A stretch of DNA of 64,000 nucleotides from Paucidesulfovibrio longus DSM 6739 (lineage in GTDB: Bacteria; Desulfobacterota; Desulfovibrionia; Desulfovibrionales; Desulfovibrionaceae): NCBI RefSeq assembly GCF_000420485.1, contig NZ_ATVA01000016.1, forward strand, positions 126,501 through 190,500. Reading direction: 5' to 3'. The translations under genes were made by a program, and so were the position numbers. Below, one piece after another: positions 40,785 to 49,171 of the stretch; the stretch's first letter is position 1; each line of letters starts with the position of its first letter. The notes under the pieces were generated by a model. That model was not told the origin of the DNA, made no database searches, and saw nothing but the letters and a program-made list of their open reading frames with translations.

Positions 40785-43069
40785 TCAGTTGGAAGCCGAC
40801 ATGACCTTGGCCAGAGCGGCCTGGAGTTCGGAGGCTTCCATGGGTTTGGCGATGTAGCCGTTCATCCCCGCGGAGAGGAATGATTCCTTGTCTCCGGTCA
40901 TGGCGTAGGCGGTCATGGCAATGATCGGGATGCGGGCGTTGGAGCCGATTTCTTCAGAAGTGCGGATGGCAGCGGCCGCTTCCATTCCGTTCATGACCGG
41001 CATCTGAATGTCCATGAGCACCAGGTCGAAGTCTTTTTCGGCCAGGCGCTGGAGCGCTTCCTTGCCGTTGGACGCCGTGCTGACCTCGTGGCCGAGCCGT
41101 TGCAGGGTCTTTTTGCCGTAGAGCATGCTGACCTGGTCGTCCTCGGCGATGAGCACGCGAAACTTGCGGCCGTCAGGTTGATTCCGCATGTCGAGTTTGG
41201 GAATATCCGCGATGTCTTCGTGCGCGATGCCGAAAGGCAGGCTCAGATAGGCGGTGGTTCCCGAACCTTCGGTGTTGTCGATGGCCAGTTCGCCGTCCAT
41301 GAGTTGCACCAGCTTTCGGACGATGGGCAAGCCCAGCCCGGCGCCTTGAAATCTTCTCGTGTGGGAGCCGTCCGCCTGGACAAAGGGCTCGAAAATGAGC
41401 TGCAATTGTTCGTCCGTGATGCCTATGCCGGTGTCCCTGACCGTGAAGAGGATTTGCACGCGGGAATCCGGTCTGCGTGCGAGCGCATCGACCTCGATCG
41501 AGACCCGCCCGGATTGCGTGAATTTCACGGCGTTGCCGACGAGATTGAACAGAATCTGCCGCAAGCGGGTTTCGTCGCCTACGAGTGTTTCCGGGAGCTC
41601 CTGCGGGAGCGGGAAATCCAGCTCGTTATGGTTTTCCCTGGCCGGGAACTGGAAAAGATCCAGGATCGAATCTCTGAGACTGGAGATGCTGAAGCGCGAA
41701 TCCACGAGCTGCAACTTGCCCGCCTCGACCTTGGAAAGGTCGAGAATGTCCGAGAGCAGCCGCGTCAGTCGTTTGGCCGAGGTCATGGCCGCGTCGAGGA
41801 GGTGCCGTTGCTCGCTCGTGGGGCTGGTTTCCTTGAGCAGGTGGAGCATTCCGAGCACCCCGTTCAGCGGAGTCCGGATCTCATGGCTCATATTGGCCAG
41901 GAATTCCGATTTGGATTTGTTGGCGGCTTCGGCCTTGTCCTTCATCTCGATGAGCATTTTTTCCACTTGCTGGCGCTCGTAGATGAAGCGGGCCTGCTGC
42001 ACGTTCTGGTAGGCGGTCTCGGAAAGCTGGTTGGCCAGGGTGAAAAGCACCTGCGCCACCATGGAGAACTTTTCCTCGGACATGGCCGGAACATCTTGAA
42101 AGGCTTGCACCACGGCTTCCTCGTCCGCTCCGATCTCACGGGCGTACTTGCGGATGGAAGCCTCGCTCTGATTCGAGTCCCGGACTTGGCCTACGAGCCA
42201 GCTGGCGATGTGTCTGCCTCCGACGGTGATGCCTGCGCCCGCGTCCCAAAGCCCTCCGCTCAGGCAGGGGCGCGCCCTGGGACCATTTTTGGAATACCGA
42301 CCGATCTCGGCGTCGGATTTGAAGCAGTTCTCCAGGCCCTTCCCCGTGGATCGGATCAGATGGCAGAAGGTGCAGAAGCCGCTGGGCTTGGTGATGGGTT
42401 GCCGTCCGGGCGGGTAATCAGGGAAGCAACTCCCATGGCTTCGGCGAATTCGTCCTGGAGTCGCTGGATGTCCGCCATGTTGAACAATTCTTCGAATGTG
42501 ATGCCCTCGGCGTTGTCCAGCGGCAGGGTCAGCGAGACCATGCGCTGTTCCAGGGCTTCCTCCGCCCGCTTGCGATCCGTGATGTCGCGGGCGATGCCGA
42601 GGATGCCTATCAGGTTGCCCTGCGTGTCGCGCATGGGGCTTTTCACGGTTTCGAAAAGGCCGCGGTAGCCCGTGTCCGAAAAGGTCAGCCATTCTTCGTT
42701 CGTCCGAGGGGCGTCCGATTCCATGGCCTTGCGGTCGTTCTGGCGGAAAAAGTCCGCAAGGTCGTGATCCACGAAATCGTAGTCCGTCTTGCCGACGATC
42801 TCGGATTCCCTGGCACCGTAGAAGCTTTCAAAGGAGGAGTTGCACATCAGGTAGACCCCGTCCAAATCCTTGAGCCAGACGAGATCAGGGATGGAACGGA
42901 GCAGGCAGCGCAGGTAGTCCCCGCGCTTGCCGGCAGTGTCGGGAGGGGCGGGGGACGACGGATCTTGAGGGGGGGTATCCGCCAGCGCGGCTTCAAGTTC
43001 CAGAAGGCGGGCTTTGGCAGCCTTCAGCTCGTCTTCGAGCGATTCGTTCGCGCATTGTTTTTCCGGCAT
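40785..43069 (-). pseudogene. PAS-PocR hybrid histidine kinase interrupted by a one-base frameshift
   Basis: Two overlapping frames together give one kinase of about 760 residues. The first (from ATG 43069, SD AGGTG) encodes a coiled coil, a PAS/PAC domain (about 55-180) and the first half of a PocR sensory domain (TFEELFNMADIQRLQDEFAEA); the second continues PocR (ITKPSGFCTFCHLIRSTGKG, GGLWDAGAGITVGG), then a coiled coil, HisKA (MSHEIRTPLNG), HATPase and a receiver domain (LMDIQMPVMNG, KPMEA). The frames meet at 42396-42398, where a C3 run (GGG on the plus strand) should be C4 to read GNPITKPSG. The cause may be true mutation or a sequence error. The rest of the gene is intact, with all catalytic motifs kept, which favours a recent event or error. 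Confidence 0.85.
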
Positions 43070-43215
43070 GGACGGCACCTGTTTTCAACAGCTTATTGAA
43101 ACTGGAACCAGTGTACCGCGTTATCGGGAGATTGGAAAGACGAGAGCGGAAGCGGCCGTTGGCTTTGAAGGAAAGGGTGCCGACGGGGACGCCGGAGGAT
43201 GAGGGGAGGGCAATG

Positions 43216-43251
43216 AAAAAGGGCTGGTCAGCGTGATGCCGATCAGCCCTT
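43216..43251 (-). terminator. Terminator of tRNA-Pro
   Basis: On the minus strand AAGGGCTGATC pairs with GACCAGCCC (8 of 9 pairs) and is followed by TTTTT. Confidence 0.8.
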
Positions 43252-43262
43252 GATCTTCTTCG

Positions 43263-43339
43263 TGGTCGGGATGAGAGGATTTGAACCTCCGACCCCCTGA
43301 ACCCCATTCAGGTGCGCTCCCAGACTGCGCTACATCCCG
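43263..43339 (-). tRNA. tRNA-Pro (anticodon GGG)
   Basis: The 77-base cloverleaf has acceptor CGGGATG/CATCCCG, D arm TAGCGCAGTCTGGGAGCGCA, anticodon stem CCTGA/TCAGG with loop ATGGGGT (anticodon GGG), T arm GGAGGTTCAAATCCTC, discriminator A and encoded CCA. It reads CCC/CCU. Confidence 0.95.
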
Positions 43340-43353
43340 TCGAAGCGAAGGGT

Positions 43354-43382
43354 GTACTACCTGCGGGCCGGATGGTTGTCAA
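43354..43382 (-). promoter_or_regulatory. Promoter of tRNA-Pro
   Basis: On the minus strand TTGACA (43377-43382) and TAGTAC (43354-43359) are 17 bp apart, about 14 bp before the tRNA. Confidence 0.6.
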
Positions 43383-43443
43383 CGATTTCCCGGAAGTTTT
43401 TTCATATTTCCGGAAGGACGTCCCCCGTTCCAGCGGTTTCGGG

Positions 43444-44214
43444 TCAGACCGGCTCGTCGAAAGAGTTGTTCCGATCCCACTGAACCTTGCCCTGGGACTT
43501 CTTCTGCTTGCGGAGCAGCACATAGATGGCTCCTGCGCCGCCGTCCGCGGCCCGGGCCGTGCAGAAGGCCAGCACCACGCGCTTGAGCGGTTCGCGGGTC
43601 AGCCAGGTCTGCATGGAGCGGCGCAGGACGCTCTGCCCGCCGGGAGAGTTGATTCCCCGGCCCGTGACCAGCAGCACGCAGCGCCGTCCCTGGAGATAGG
43701 ACTCCTTGAGGAAGAAGAGCATGGCTTCATAGGCCTGCTCGGCGTTCATGCCGTGCAGGTCGAGGTGCCCCTCGGTGCTCAGGGTGCCTGCCTTGAGCTG
43801 GTTGAAGGTCTTGGAGTCGAGCCCGCGCACGAAGCCGTAGAGATACTCCTCGGTGAATTCCAGCTCGAAGTCCACCTCGCCGCGCACGAACTGATCGAGG
43901 TAATTCCTGGCCTCCTCGTCGAGAGAGGACGCCGGAGGCTCCGGAGGCTTGGGCAGCGGGGCGATCTGTCTGCCTGCGTTTTCCTGAAGGGGATCCACGC
44001 CCTGCATGGCGCTGAAAAAAAGATTCTCCTCGTCCTGTTGCTGGACCGGGGCCTCCTCTGCGGGGGCTTTGCCGGACGTTTCCGCATCGTCGGACAATCC
44101 CAGCCGCTCGCGGACCTTCTGCAGGGCGCGTTGATGCTTGGGCTGCTTCTTGTCTTCCTTGCCGAACTTCAGTTCCTTGAGCCCCTCCAAGGAGTTGATT
44201 TTCTTTTTGGCCAT
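43444..44214 (-). CDS. Smr-domain protein
   Basis: The 256-residue protein has a charged Lys/Glu-rich N-terminal half (about 1-100, DUF2027-free, probably disordered) and a C-terminal Smr domain (about 150-235) with LDLHGMNAEQAYEAM and LVTGRGINSPGGQSVLRRSMQTWL; the DLHG and TGRG blocks are the family hallmark. Stand-alone Smr proteins are endonucleases or nucleic-acid binding proteins, recently linked to ribosome quality control in E. coli SmrA/SmrB. Start ATG 44214 has AGGAG; the frame open to 44385 is not supported. The gene lies upstream of tRNA-Pro and divergent to sufC. Confidence 0.88.
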   Translation of the reverse strand: MAKKKINSLEGLKELKFGKEDKKQPKHQRALQKVRERLGLSDDAETSGKAPAEEAPVQQQDEENLFFSAMQGVDPLQENAGRQIAPLPKPPEPPASSLDEEARNYLDQFVRGEVDFELEFTEEYLYGFVRGLDSKTFNQLKAGTLSTEGHLDLHGMNAEQAYEAMLFFLKESYLQGRRCVLLVTGRGINSPGGQSVLRRSMQTWLTREPLKRVVLAFCTARAADGGAGAIYVLLRKQKKSQGKVQWDRNNSFDEPV

Positions 44215-44347
44215 TGTTCTGCTCCTGTGCGAGGGTGCTGATAAAACTTGGCGGAGAGAGATGATTCTCGGGCGGGTCGCCTCTTGACTTTCCTGCCCGC
44301 GTTGGCATCTTTGTTGATGGAGCCGTGTTCGCGGCTGGACTTGCCGT

Positions 44348-44371
44348 GCCGGGTAAAGTAATAAACCCGGC
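44348..44371. promoter_or_regulatory. GCCGGGT-N10-ACCCGGC dyad upstream of sufC
   Basis: Perfect 7-bp arms (44348-44354, 44365-44371) flank an A/T-rich core that contains a -10-like TAATAA, 31 bp before the sufC start. This looks like an operator; the hairpin has no T tract. No regulator gene is adjacent. Confidence 0.5.
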
Positions 44372-44402
44372 TCGATGAATGTCAATATAAGTGAGGAATC
44401 CG

Positions 44403-45164
44403 ATGCTCAAGATTGAAAATCTGCATGTGGAAATCGAAGGGCGGGAGGTGCTCAAGGGCATCGACCTGGAGATAAACGAAGGGGAAACATTCATCCTCTT
44501 CGGACCCAACGGTTCCGGCAAGACATCTCTGCTCATGACCCTGATGGGTTTTTCCGGATATGACGTCACCAAGGGAAAGATCATCTTCCAGGGGCAGGAC
44601 ATCACCTACGCCCCGACCTACGAGCGCGCCCGGCTCGGCATCGGCATGTCCTTCCAGCGCCCGCCGACCATCCACGGGCTGAAGACGCGCCACCTGGTGC
44701 AGATGTGCGCCCGCCACGGCGAGGTGGACGTGGACGCCATGGCCCGCAAGGTCAATTTCGATCATTTCCTGGAACGCGACATCAACGCGGGCTTTTCCGG
44801 CGGCGAGATCAAGCGGTCCGAACTGCTCCAGCTCATGGCCCAGAACCCCCGGCTGGTGCTCTTCGACGAGCCGGAATCCGGCGTGGACCTGGAGAACATG
44901 CAGCTCGTGGGCAAGGTGGCCCGCTCCATCCTCGACGGCGACGTGCAGCCCCGCAACGACGTGAGCATGAAGGAACAGAAGGCCCAGAAGCGCCGCACCT
45001 CCGGTCTGATCATCACCCATACCGGATACATCCTGGACTACGTCAACGCCGACCGCGGCCAGGTGCTCTACAACGGGCACCTCTGCTGCGAGGCGCGCCC
45101 GCGCGACATCCTGGAGCACATCCAGGAATACGGATACCAGGAATGCGTGAAGTGCCTGAATTAA
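44403..45164 (+). CDS. sufC: SufC-type iron-sulfur assembly ATPase
   Basis: The 253-residue ABC ATPase has Walker A GPNGSGKTS near residue 35, a Q loop (SFQRPPTIHGLK), signature FSGGEIKRSELLQ, Walker B LVLFDEPESGVDLEN and the H loop ITHTG. The FSGGE-x-KR and DEPESGVD blocks are SufC-like. It drives conformational change of the scaffold encoded by the next gene. ATG 44403 is preferred to GTG 44391 because AGG lies just before it. There is an insertion (DVQPRNDVSMKEQKAQKRRTS) between Walker B and the H loop. Only sufB follows; sufD, sufS, sufE are absent, as in the minimal SufBC system of many anaerobes. Confidence 0.9.
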   Translation: MLKIENLHVEIEGREVLKGIDLEINEGETFILFGPNGSGKTSLLMTLMGFSGYDVTKGKIIFQGQDITYAPTYERARLGIGMSFQRPPTIHGLKTRHLVQMCARHGEVDVDAMARKVNFDHFLERDINAGFSGGEIKRSELLQLMAQNPRLVLFDEPESGVDLENMQLVGKVARSILDGDVQPRNDVSMKEQKAQKRRTSGLIITHTGYILDYVNADRGQVLYNGHLCCEARPRDILEHIQEYGYQECVKCLN

Positions 45165-45194
45165 CCCCGCTTCGCGCGGGTTGAGGAGATATTC

Positions 45195-46355
45195 ATGAGC
45201 AATGTTGATCTCAAGGAATTCAAGTTCCACGGCCAGGAGCGAGAGGCCATCGAAAATCTCGGCGTCCTCAGCCAGGAGGACCGGGACCAGCTGCTGATGG
45301 CGGGAGTCGTGGCGGACGAGACGATCCGCAGCGCCTCCTACCTCCAGATGGACCACTCCGCCGTTCACTGCCGCTCGCACGACGAGGGCGTGGAAATCAT
45401 GGACATCAAGGAAGCCCTCAAGAAGTACGACGGACTCAAGGACTACTTCTGGACCCTGGTGGACAAGGACAAGGACGAGTACACCCGTTCCGCTGCGGAG
45501 AACCTGCACGGCGGGTACTTCATCCGCGTCAAGGCCGGGGCCAAGATCGCCCAGCCCATCCAGTCCTGCCTGATGCTCAAGGCCGAGCAGGTCGGACAGA
45601 ACGTCCACAACATCGTGATCATCGAGGAGGGAGCCGAGGCCCACATCATCACGGGCTGCTCCGTCGCCCACGGCACCAAGGGCGGCGCGCACCTCGGCAT
45701 CTCCGAATTCTTTGTGGAAAAGAACGCCTCCCTGACCTTCACCATGGTCCACAACTGGGGCGACAAGGTCGCGGTGCGGCCCCGTTCCGCGGGCATCGTC
45801 AAGGAAGGCGGGAAGTTCCTGAACAACTACGTGCTGCTCAAGCCCGTGCGCGATCTTCAGATGTACCCGTCCATCCGGCTCGTGGGCGAACATTCCCTGG
45901 CCCGGTTCCATTCGGTCATCGTGGCTCCGGAAGGCTCCTACCTGGACATGGGCAACCGCGTCACCCTGGAAGCTCCGAACACCCGCTGCGAGATCATCGC
46001 CCGGACCATCTCCACCGGCGGCACGATCATCAACCGCGGCCACATCGGCGCGCACGCCGTTCCGGCCAAGGGCCACCTGGAATGCCAGGGCCTGATCCTG
46101 GGCAACGGCCGCATCTACGCCATCCCCGAACTGGACGGCACCCTGGAAGGCGTGGAGCTTTCCCACGAGGCGTCGGTCGGCAAGATCGCCCAGGAGGAGA
46201 TCGAGTACCTCATGGCGCGCGGCCTGGACGAGGACGAGGCCACCTCCACCATCGTGCGCGGCTTCCTGAACACGGACATCATGGGCCTGCCCGAAGTGCT
46301 CACGCGAGCCGTGGACAAGCAGATCGAGGAGCTTCAGGCCAGCGGCGCCATGTAG
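45195..46355 (+). CDS. sufB: SufB/SufD-family scaffold protein
   Basis: The 386-residue protein has the right-handed beta-helix core of SufB/SufD (about 100-330; GGYFIRVKAGAKIAQPIQSCL, EGAEAHIITGCSV, RPRSAGIVKEGGKFLNNY) and the C-terminal helices ASVGKIAQEEIEYLMARGLDEDEA that bind SufC. It serves as scaffold on which [Fe-S] clusters are built. A single SufB-like gene with sufC suggests a homodimer replacing SufBD. Cysteines are few (HCRSHD, QSCLML, TGCSV, TRCEI, ECQGL), one or more of which may be the assembly site. It lies 30 bp after sufC and ends at a strong terminator. Confidence 0.9.
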   Translation: MSNVDLKEFKFHGQEREAIENLGVLSQEDRDQLLMAGVVADETIRSASYLQMDHSAVHCRSHDEGVEIMDIKEALKKYDGLKDYFWTLVDKDKDEYTRSAAENLHGGYFIRVKAGAKIAQPIQSCLMLKAEQVGQNVHNIVIIEEGAEAHIITGCSVAHGTKGGAHLGISEFFVEKNASLTFTMVHNWGDKVAVRPRSAGIVKEGGKFLNNYVLLKPVRDLQMYPSIRLVGEHSLARFHSVIVAPEGSYLDMGNRVTLEAPNTRCEIIARTISTGGTIINRGHIGAHAVPAKGHLECQGLILGNGRIYAIPELDGTLEGVELSHEASVGKIAQEEIEYLMARGLDEDEATSTIVRGFLNTDIMGLPEVLTRAVDKQIEELQASGAM

Positions 46356-46377
46356 CTTCCGCATCATGAAGGCGACG

Positions 46378-46408
46378 AGGCGGTTCCCTTTCGGGAACCG
46401 CCTTTTTT
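46378..46408 (+). terminator. Terminator of sufCB
   Basis: An 11-bp perfect stem AGGCGGTTCCC/GGGAACCGCCT (46378-46388, 46393-46403) with loop TTTC and a T tract. Confidence 0.92.
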
Positions 46409-46508
46409 CATGGGGAAGAGTGGTGTATGAGGTGTCCCGGCATGCGCATTCCCGTCTTGAAGGGCGTATGCCTTCATTTCCGGTTCATCTCATCCCTGGA
46501 GGAATTCC

Positions 46509-46799
46509 ATGTTCATCGTCTCCCTGACCTACCTGAAGCCCCTGGAAGTCATTGATTCCCTGCTCGAAGAGCACGTGGCCTGGCTCAAGGCCAACTATGC
46601 GGACGGCGTGCTGCTCGCGTCCGGGCGAAAGGTTCCGCGCACGGGCGGAATCCTCCTGGCGCGCGCCGAAAGCCGCGAGGCCCTGGACGCCGTCCTGGCG
46701 GGCGACCCGTTTCATCGCGAAGGCGCGGCGCGCTATGAGGTCATTGAATTCGCGGCGAGCATGGCCGCCCCCGGCCTGGAGGCGCTGATCAACGCCTAG
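46509..46799 (+). CDS. YciI-family protein
   Basis: The 96-residue protein has the YciI dimeric alpha-beta barrel sequence: MFIVSLTYLKPLEVIDSLLEEHVAWL, SGRKVPRTGGILLARAESREAL and GDPFHREGAARYEVIEF, including the His of EEHVAWL and the Asp of GDPF that form the putative active site. The biochemical role of most YciI proteins is unknown, although some act as dehydrochlorinases or lactone-type enzymes. AGGAATTCC precedes the ATG. The last codons merge with a 10-bp tandem repeat. Confidence 0.85.
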   Translation: MFIVSLTYLKPLEVIDSLLEEHVAWLKANYADGVLLASGRKVPRTGGILLARAESREALDAVLAGDPFHREGAARYEVIEFAASMAAPGLEALINA

Positions 46800-46830
46800 C
46801 AGCGCCTAGCAACGCCGAGCAACGCCCAGC
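46791..46830. repeat. 10-bp tandem repeat, four copies, across the yciI stop codon
   Basis: AACGCCTAGC, AGCGCCTAGC, AACGCCGAGC and AACGCCCAGC stand in perfect 10-base register; the first copy contains the yciI stop codon. Copies differ at two or fewer positions. Confidence 0.85.
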
Positions 46831-46851
46831 CCGTGCTGCGGGGAAGGAAGG

Positions 46852-46889
46852 GCGGCTTCGTGCAATGGCGCATGGAGCCGCTTTTTTTT
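46852..46889 (+). terminator. Terminator after yciI
   Basis: GCGGCT pairs with AGCCGC, with a second inner stem GTGC/GCGC, followed by eight T. Confidence 0.8.
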
Positions 46890-46926
46890 ATCTCAACAGG
46901 TTTTGCCGCCTATCCCCGGCCCGTGC

Positions 46927-48045
46927 TCAGCGCACGTGCATGATCACGGCGTCCACGTCGAAAAGCGCCCAGGCCGTGTCTCCGGTCTTCAGCCCAATCC
47001 GGTCCAGTCCGCGCGTGGTCAATATGGCGCAGAGCCTGGTTCCGTCGGAGAGGCGCAGGGTCGTCTCGCTGTTGATGTCTCCCCGCCGGATGACGTCCAC
47101 CTTGCCTTGCAGCACGTTGCGCGCGCTGACCCCGTCCGGTTCGTCCACGGCCAGCGTGATCCAGGGCGCCTTGACCTCGGCGGTGACGAGCTTTCCCGGC
47201 GCAAGGCCCATGCGGACCAGGGATTCGACGGTGATCACGGACGTGATCTCGTGTCCTCCCAGCGTGACGATGCTCAGTTCCGCTTGTATCTCGTCGCGGA
47301 CCAGGGTCGTGATCTTGCCGAAAAAGGCGTTGCGCGCGCTGGAAGTGCGGTTTTGTTCCCGGTTCAGAAAACGCTGGGTGATTTCCCTTGTTTCCTGCTC
47401 GGAAAAGGAAAACAGCGAGGCCGTGAGATTGGCCGTGGAATGGCCGAGCAGGCTTTGGACCACCGTCAGGGGCACGCCGTCCCGCAGCAGCTCAAGAGCG
47501 CGGGAGCGGCGCAGGGCGGACGGATTCGCCGCTTCCCGCGGCAGGCCGCATTCATCCGCGCGTTCATAGAATTTGCGGCGGATATGGGCTTCGTCCACCC
47601 GCAGCGGCGCGTCGTTGCGCTTCAGCAATTCCGGATCTCGCAGCGCCTCGGCGATCTCCCGGACGATTTCCGAAGGCAAGCCCACTTCGCGTCCGGCCTC
47701 CTCTGGACTCCTGCCCAGACGGAGCAGGGAGTGCGATTCGTCGAAATCCGTGCGCATGTCCAGGGCCAGTACTTCGCCCAGCTTCGCTCCGGTGTAGCGC
47801 AGCAGCAGATAGACCAGCAGAATGCGTCTGCGCGAAGCGCGAACATCCACCCGGCGGGGGCGCGCCGCCCAGGCGCGAAAGGCCTCCGTGAGCCGGGCCA
47901 GGTCCAGCGTGTCCAGGTGGGGGGCTTCTTTCGGTACCTCGATAGCCATGCCTGCCTCCGCATCCTCGCTCCGGCGGCGCTGCGCTTCGTCGAAGGCGGC
48001 GAGAACGCGGTCCAGACCCGCATCCTGGTCTTGTCGGTCTTTCAT
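46927..48045 (-). CDS. tunR: TunR-type tungstate-responsive regulator (inactive tyrosine recombinase + 2 TOBE)
   Basis: The 372-residue protein begins with a tyrosine-recombinase fold (about 45-225) and ends with two TOBE/Mop oxyanion-binding domains (about 233-297 and 303-370; ARNAFFGKITTLV and ARNVLQGKVDVIR). The same fusion is known from TunR of sulfate reducers, which binds tungstate and controls tungstate/molybdate transport genes. The recombinase core has lost catalysis: the first Arg box reads TGAKLGEVLAL (Lys for Arg), the H-x2-R box reads SALRRS, and the tyrosine position reads TASLFSF. The DNA-binding fold and GH box (LLGHSTANLT) remain. It is therefore a transcription factor, not a mobile-element integrase. 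It is divergent to a TSUP transporter gene with a shared inverted repeat. Confidence 0.88.
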   Translation of the reverse strand: MKDRQDQDAGLDRVLAAFDEAQRRRSEDAEAGMAIEVPKEAPHLDTLDLARLTEAFRAWAARPRRVDVRASRRRILLVYLLLRYTGAKLGEVLALDMRTDFDESHSLLRLGRSPEEAGREVGLPSEIVREIAEALRDPELLKRNDAPLRVDEAHIRRKFYERADECGLPREAANPSALRRSRALELLRDGVPLTVVQSLLGHSTANLTASLFSFSEQETREITQRFLNREQNRTSSARNAFFGKITTLVRDEIQAELSIVTLGGHEITSVITVESLVRMGLAPGKLVTAEVKAPWITLAVDEPDGVSARNVLQGKVDVIRRGDINSETTLRLSDGTRLCAILTTRGLDRIGLKTGDTAWALFDVDAVIMHVR

Positions 48046-48130
48046 TGCTCCTCCTTCGCGTACCGTTCGGGCGGCCCGGCGGCCCTGGACGCCAAGCGCA
48101 AGATTCTAACGACTGTCTCGCACAAAATAC

Positions 48131-48195
48131 ATGACAGGGACAATGAGAGTAGTTTATTTTAGTGACACGGAAAATGCAAAAAAAGAGTCACTAAA
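48131..48195 (+). promoter_or_regulatory. TSUP gene promoter region with a 9-bp inverted repeat
   Basis: TTTAGTGAC (48158-48166) and GTCACTAAA (48187-48195) are perfect inverted copies, 20 bp apart. An upstream ATGACA (48131-48136) and TTATTT (48154-48159), 17 bp apart, could be the promoter; the first arm overlaps the -10, so a repressor would block it. Adjacent TunR is the obvious candidate to bind here. Confidence 0.55.
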
Positions 48196-48222
48196 CCAGA
48201 TCGGCAACGAGGAGGTAGGGTT

Positions 48223-49155
48223 ATGCACTTTGCGGTCGCTAACGTGGAAGTGGCGTTCTGGGTTCCTCCTTTGGCCGCTTTTTGCGTTTCGTTCTTCACG
48301 AGCATGGGCGGGGTTTCCGGAGCGTTTCTGCTGCTCCCCTTCCAGATGAGCGTGCTGGGCTACACCTCGCCGTCCGTGAGCGCCACCAACCAGCTCTACA
48401 ACATCGTGGCCATCCCCAGCGGAGTCTGGCGATACGTCAAGGAAGGCCGCATGGTCTGGCCTCTGGCCTGGGTGGTCATCGTCGGCACGCTGCCGGGGGT
48501 GTTCATCGGAGCCGTCGTGAGGGTGGTCTGGCTGCCGGACGTGGGGCATTTCAAGCTTTTCGCCGCCACGGTGCTGATGTACATCGGCGCGCGCATGGTT
48601 CGCGATCTCATCGCCCGCAAGGGAGGCAAGGCCGAATCCGAGCGTCGGTTCCAGGAAGCCGTGGCTCGGTTCCGGGCACAGGGTGAGGCGGCGGGGCTGC
48701 GACCCGTGGAAGTGCTGTCCTTTTCCATGACCAGGCTTTCCTACCGCTTCTACGACGAGACCTATGTCGTCTCCACTCTGGGAGTTTCTTTGCTCTGCTT
48801 CATCGTGGGCGTTGTGGGCGGGGTCTACGGCATCGGCGGCGGGTCCATCGTGGCTCCGTTCTTCGTTTCCATTCTGGGGCTGCCCGTATACACCGTGGCC
48901 GGAGCCGCGCTCATGGGCACTTTCGTCACTTCCGTGGCCGGAGTGGCCTTCTACCAGTTCATCGCGCCCTGGTATCCGAACATGTCCGTGGCCCCGGACT
49001 GGCTTCTGGGCCTGCTTTTCGGACTGGGCGGCATGGCCGGAATGTATCTGGGCGCCCGGTGCCAGAAGTGCGTGCCGGCACGGTACATCAAGTGGATGCT
49101 CGCGGTGATCATCCTTTCCACGGCAGGGAAGTATGTGTGGGGATACCTGTTTTGA
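48223..49155 (+). CDS. TSUP (TauE/SafE) family anion transporter
   Basis: The 310-residue protein has eight to nine membrane segments in two homologous halves, with the family motifs SMGGVSGAFLLLPFQMSVLGY and GGVYGIGGGSIVAPFFVSILGLPVYTVAGAALMGTFVTSVAG. TSUP proteins export or import sulfite, sulfonates and other anions. A cytosolic loop of about 60 charged residues separates the halves. GAGGAGG precedes the ATG. Since it is divergent from tunR and has an operator-like repeat at its promoter, tungstate, molybdate or a related oxyanion is a possible substrate (inference). Confidence 0.88.
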   Translation: MHFAVANVEVAFWVPPLAAFCVSFFTSMGGVSGAFLLLPFQMSVLGYTSPSVSATNQLYNIVAIPSGVWRYVKEGRMVWPLAWVVIVGTLPGVFIGAVVRVVWLPDVGHFKLFAATVLMYIGARMVRDLIARKGGKAESERRFQEAVARFRAQGEAAGLRPVEVLSFSMTRLSYRFYDETYVVSTLGVSLLCFIVGVVGGVYGIGGGSIVAPFFVSILGLPVYTVAGAALMGTFVTSVAGVAFYQFIAPWYPNMSVAPDWLLGLLFGLGGMAGMYLGARCQKCVPARYIKWMLAVIILSTAGKYVWGYLF

Positions 49156-49171
49156 ACGCAGGAGCCGTTGC

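Noticed and set aside
40785-42692. Independent 635-residue kinase starting at 42692
   Set aside because: The first about 100 residues of that frame are shadow sequence opposite to the true PAS frame; the domain continuity shows a frameshift within one gene.
42810-42830. Sigma-54-like CTGGCAC-N5-AAGC match
   Set aside because: It is inside the kinase coding region and antisense to it, with no sensible transcript; a chance match.
46927-48045. Phage integrase marking a mobile element
   Set aside because: Catalytic residues are lost, two TOBE domains are fused, and no attachment repeats, tRNA junction or phage genes are near; it is a TunR-type regulator.
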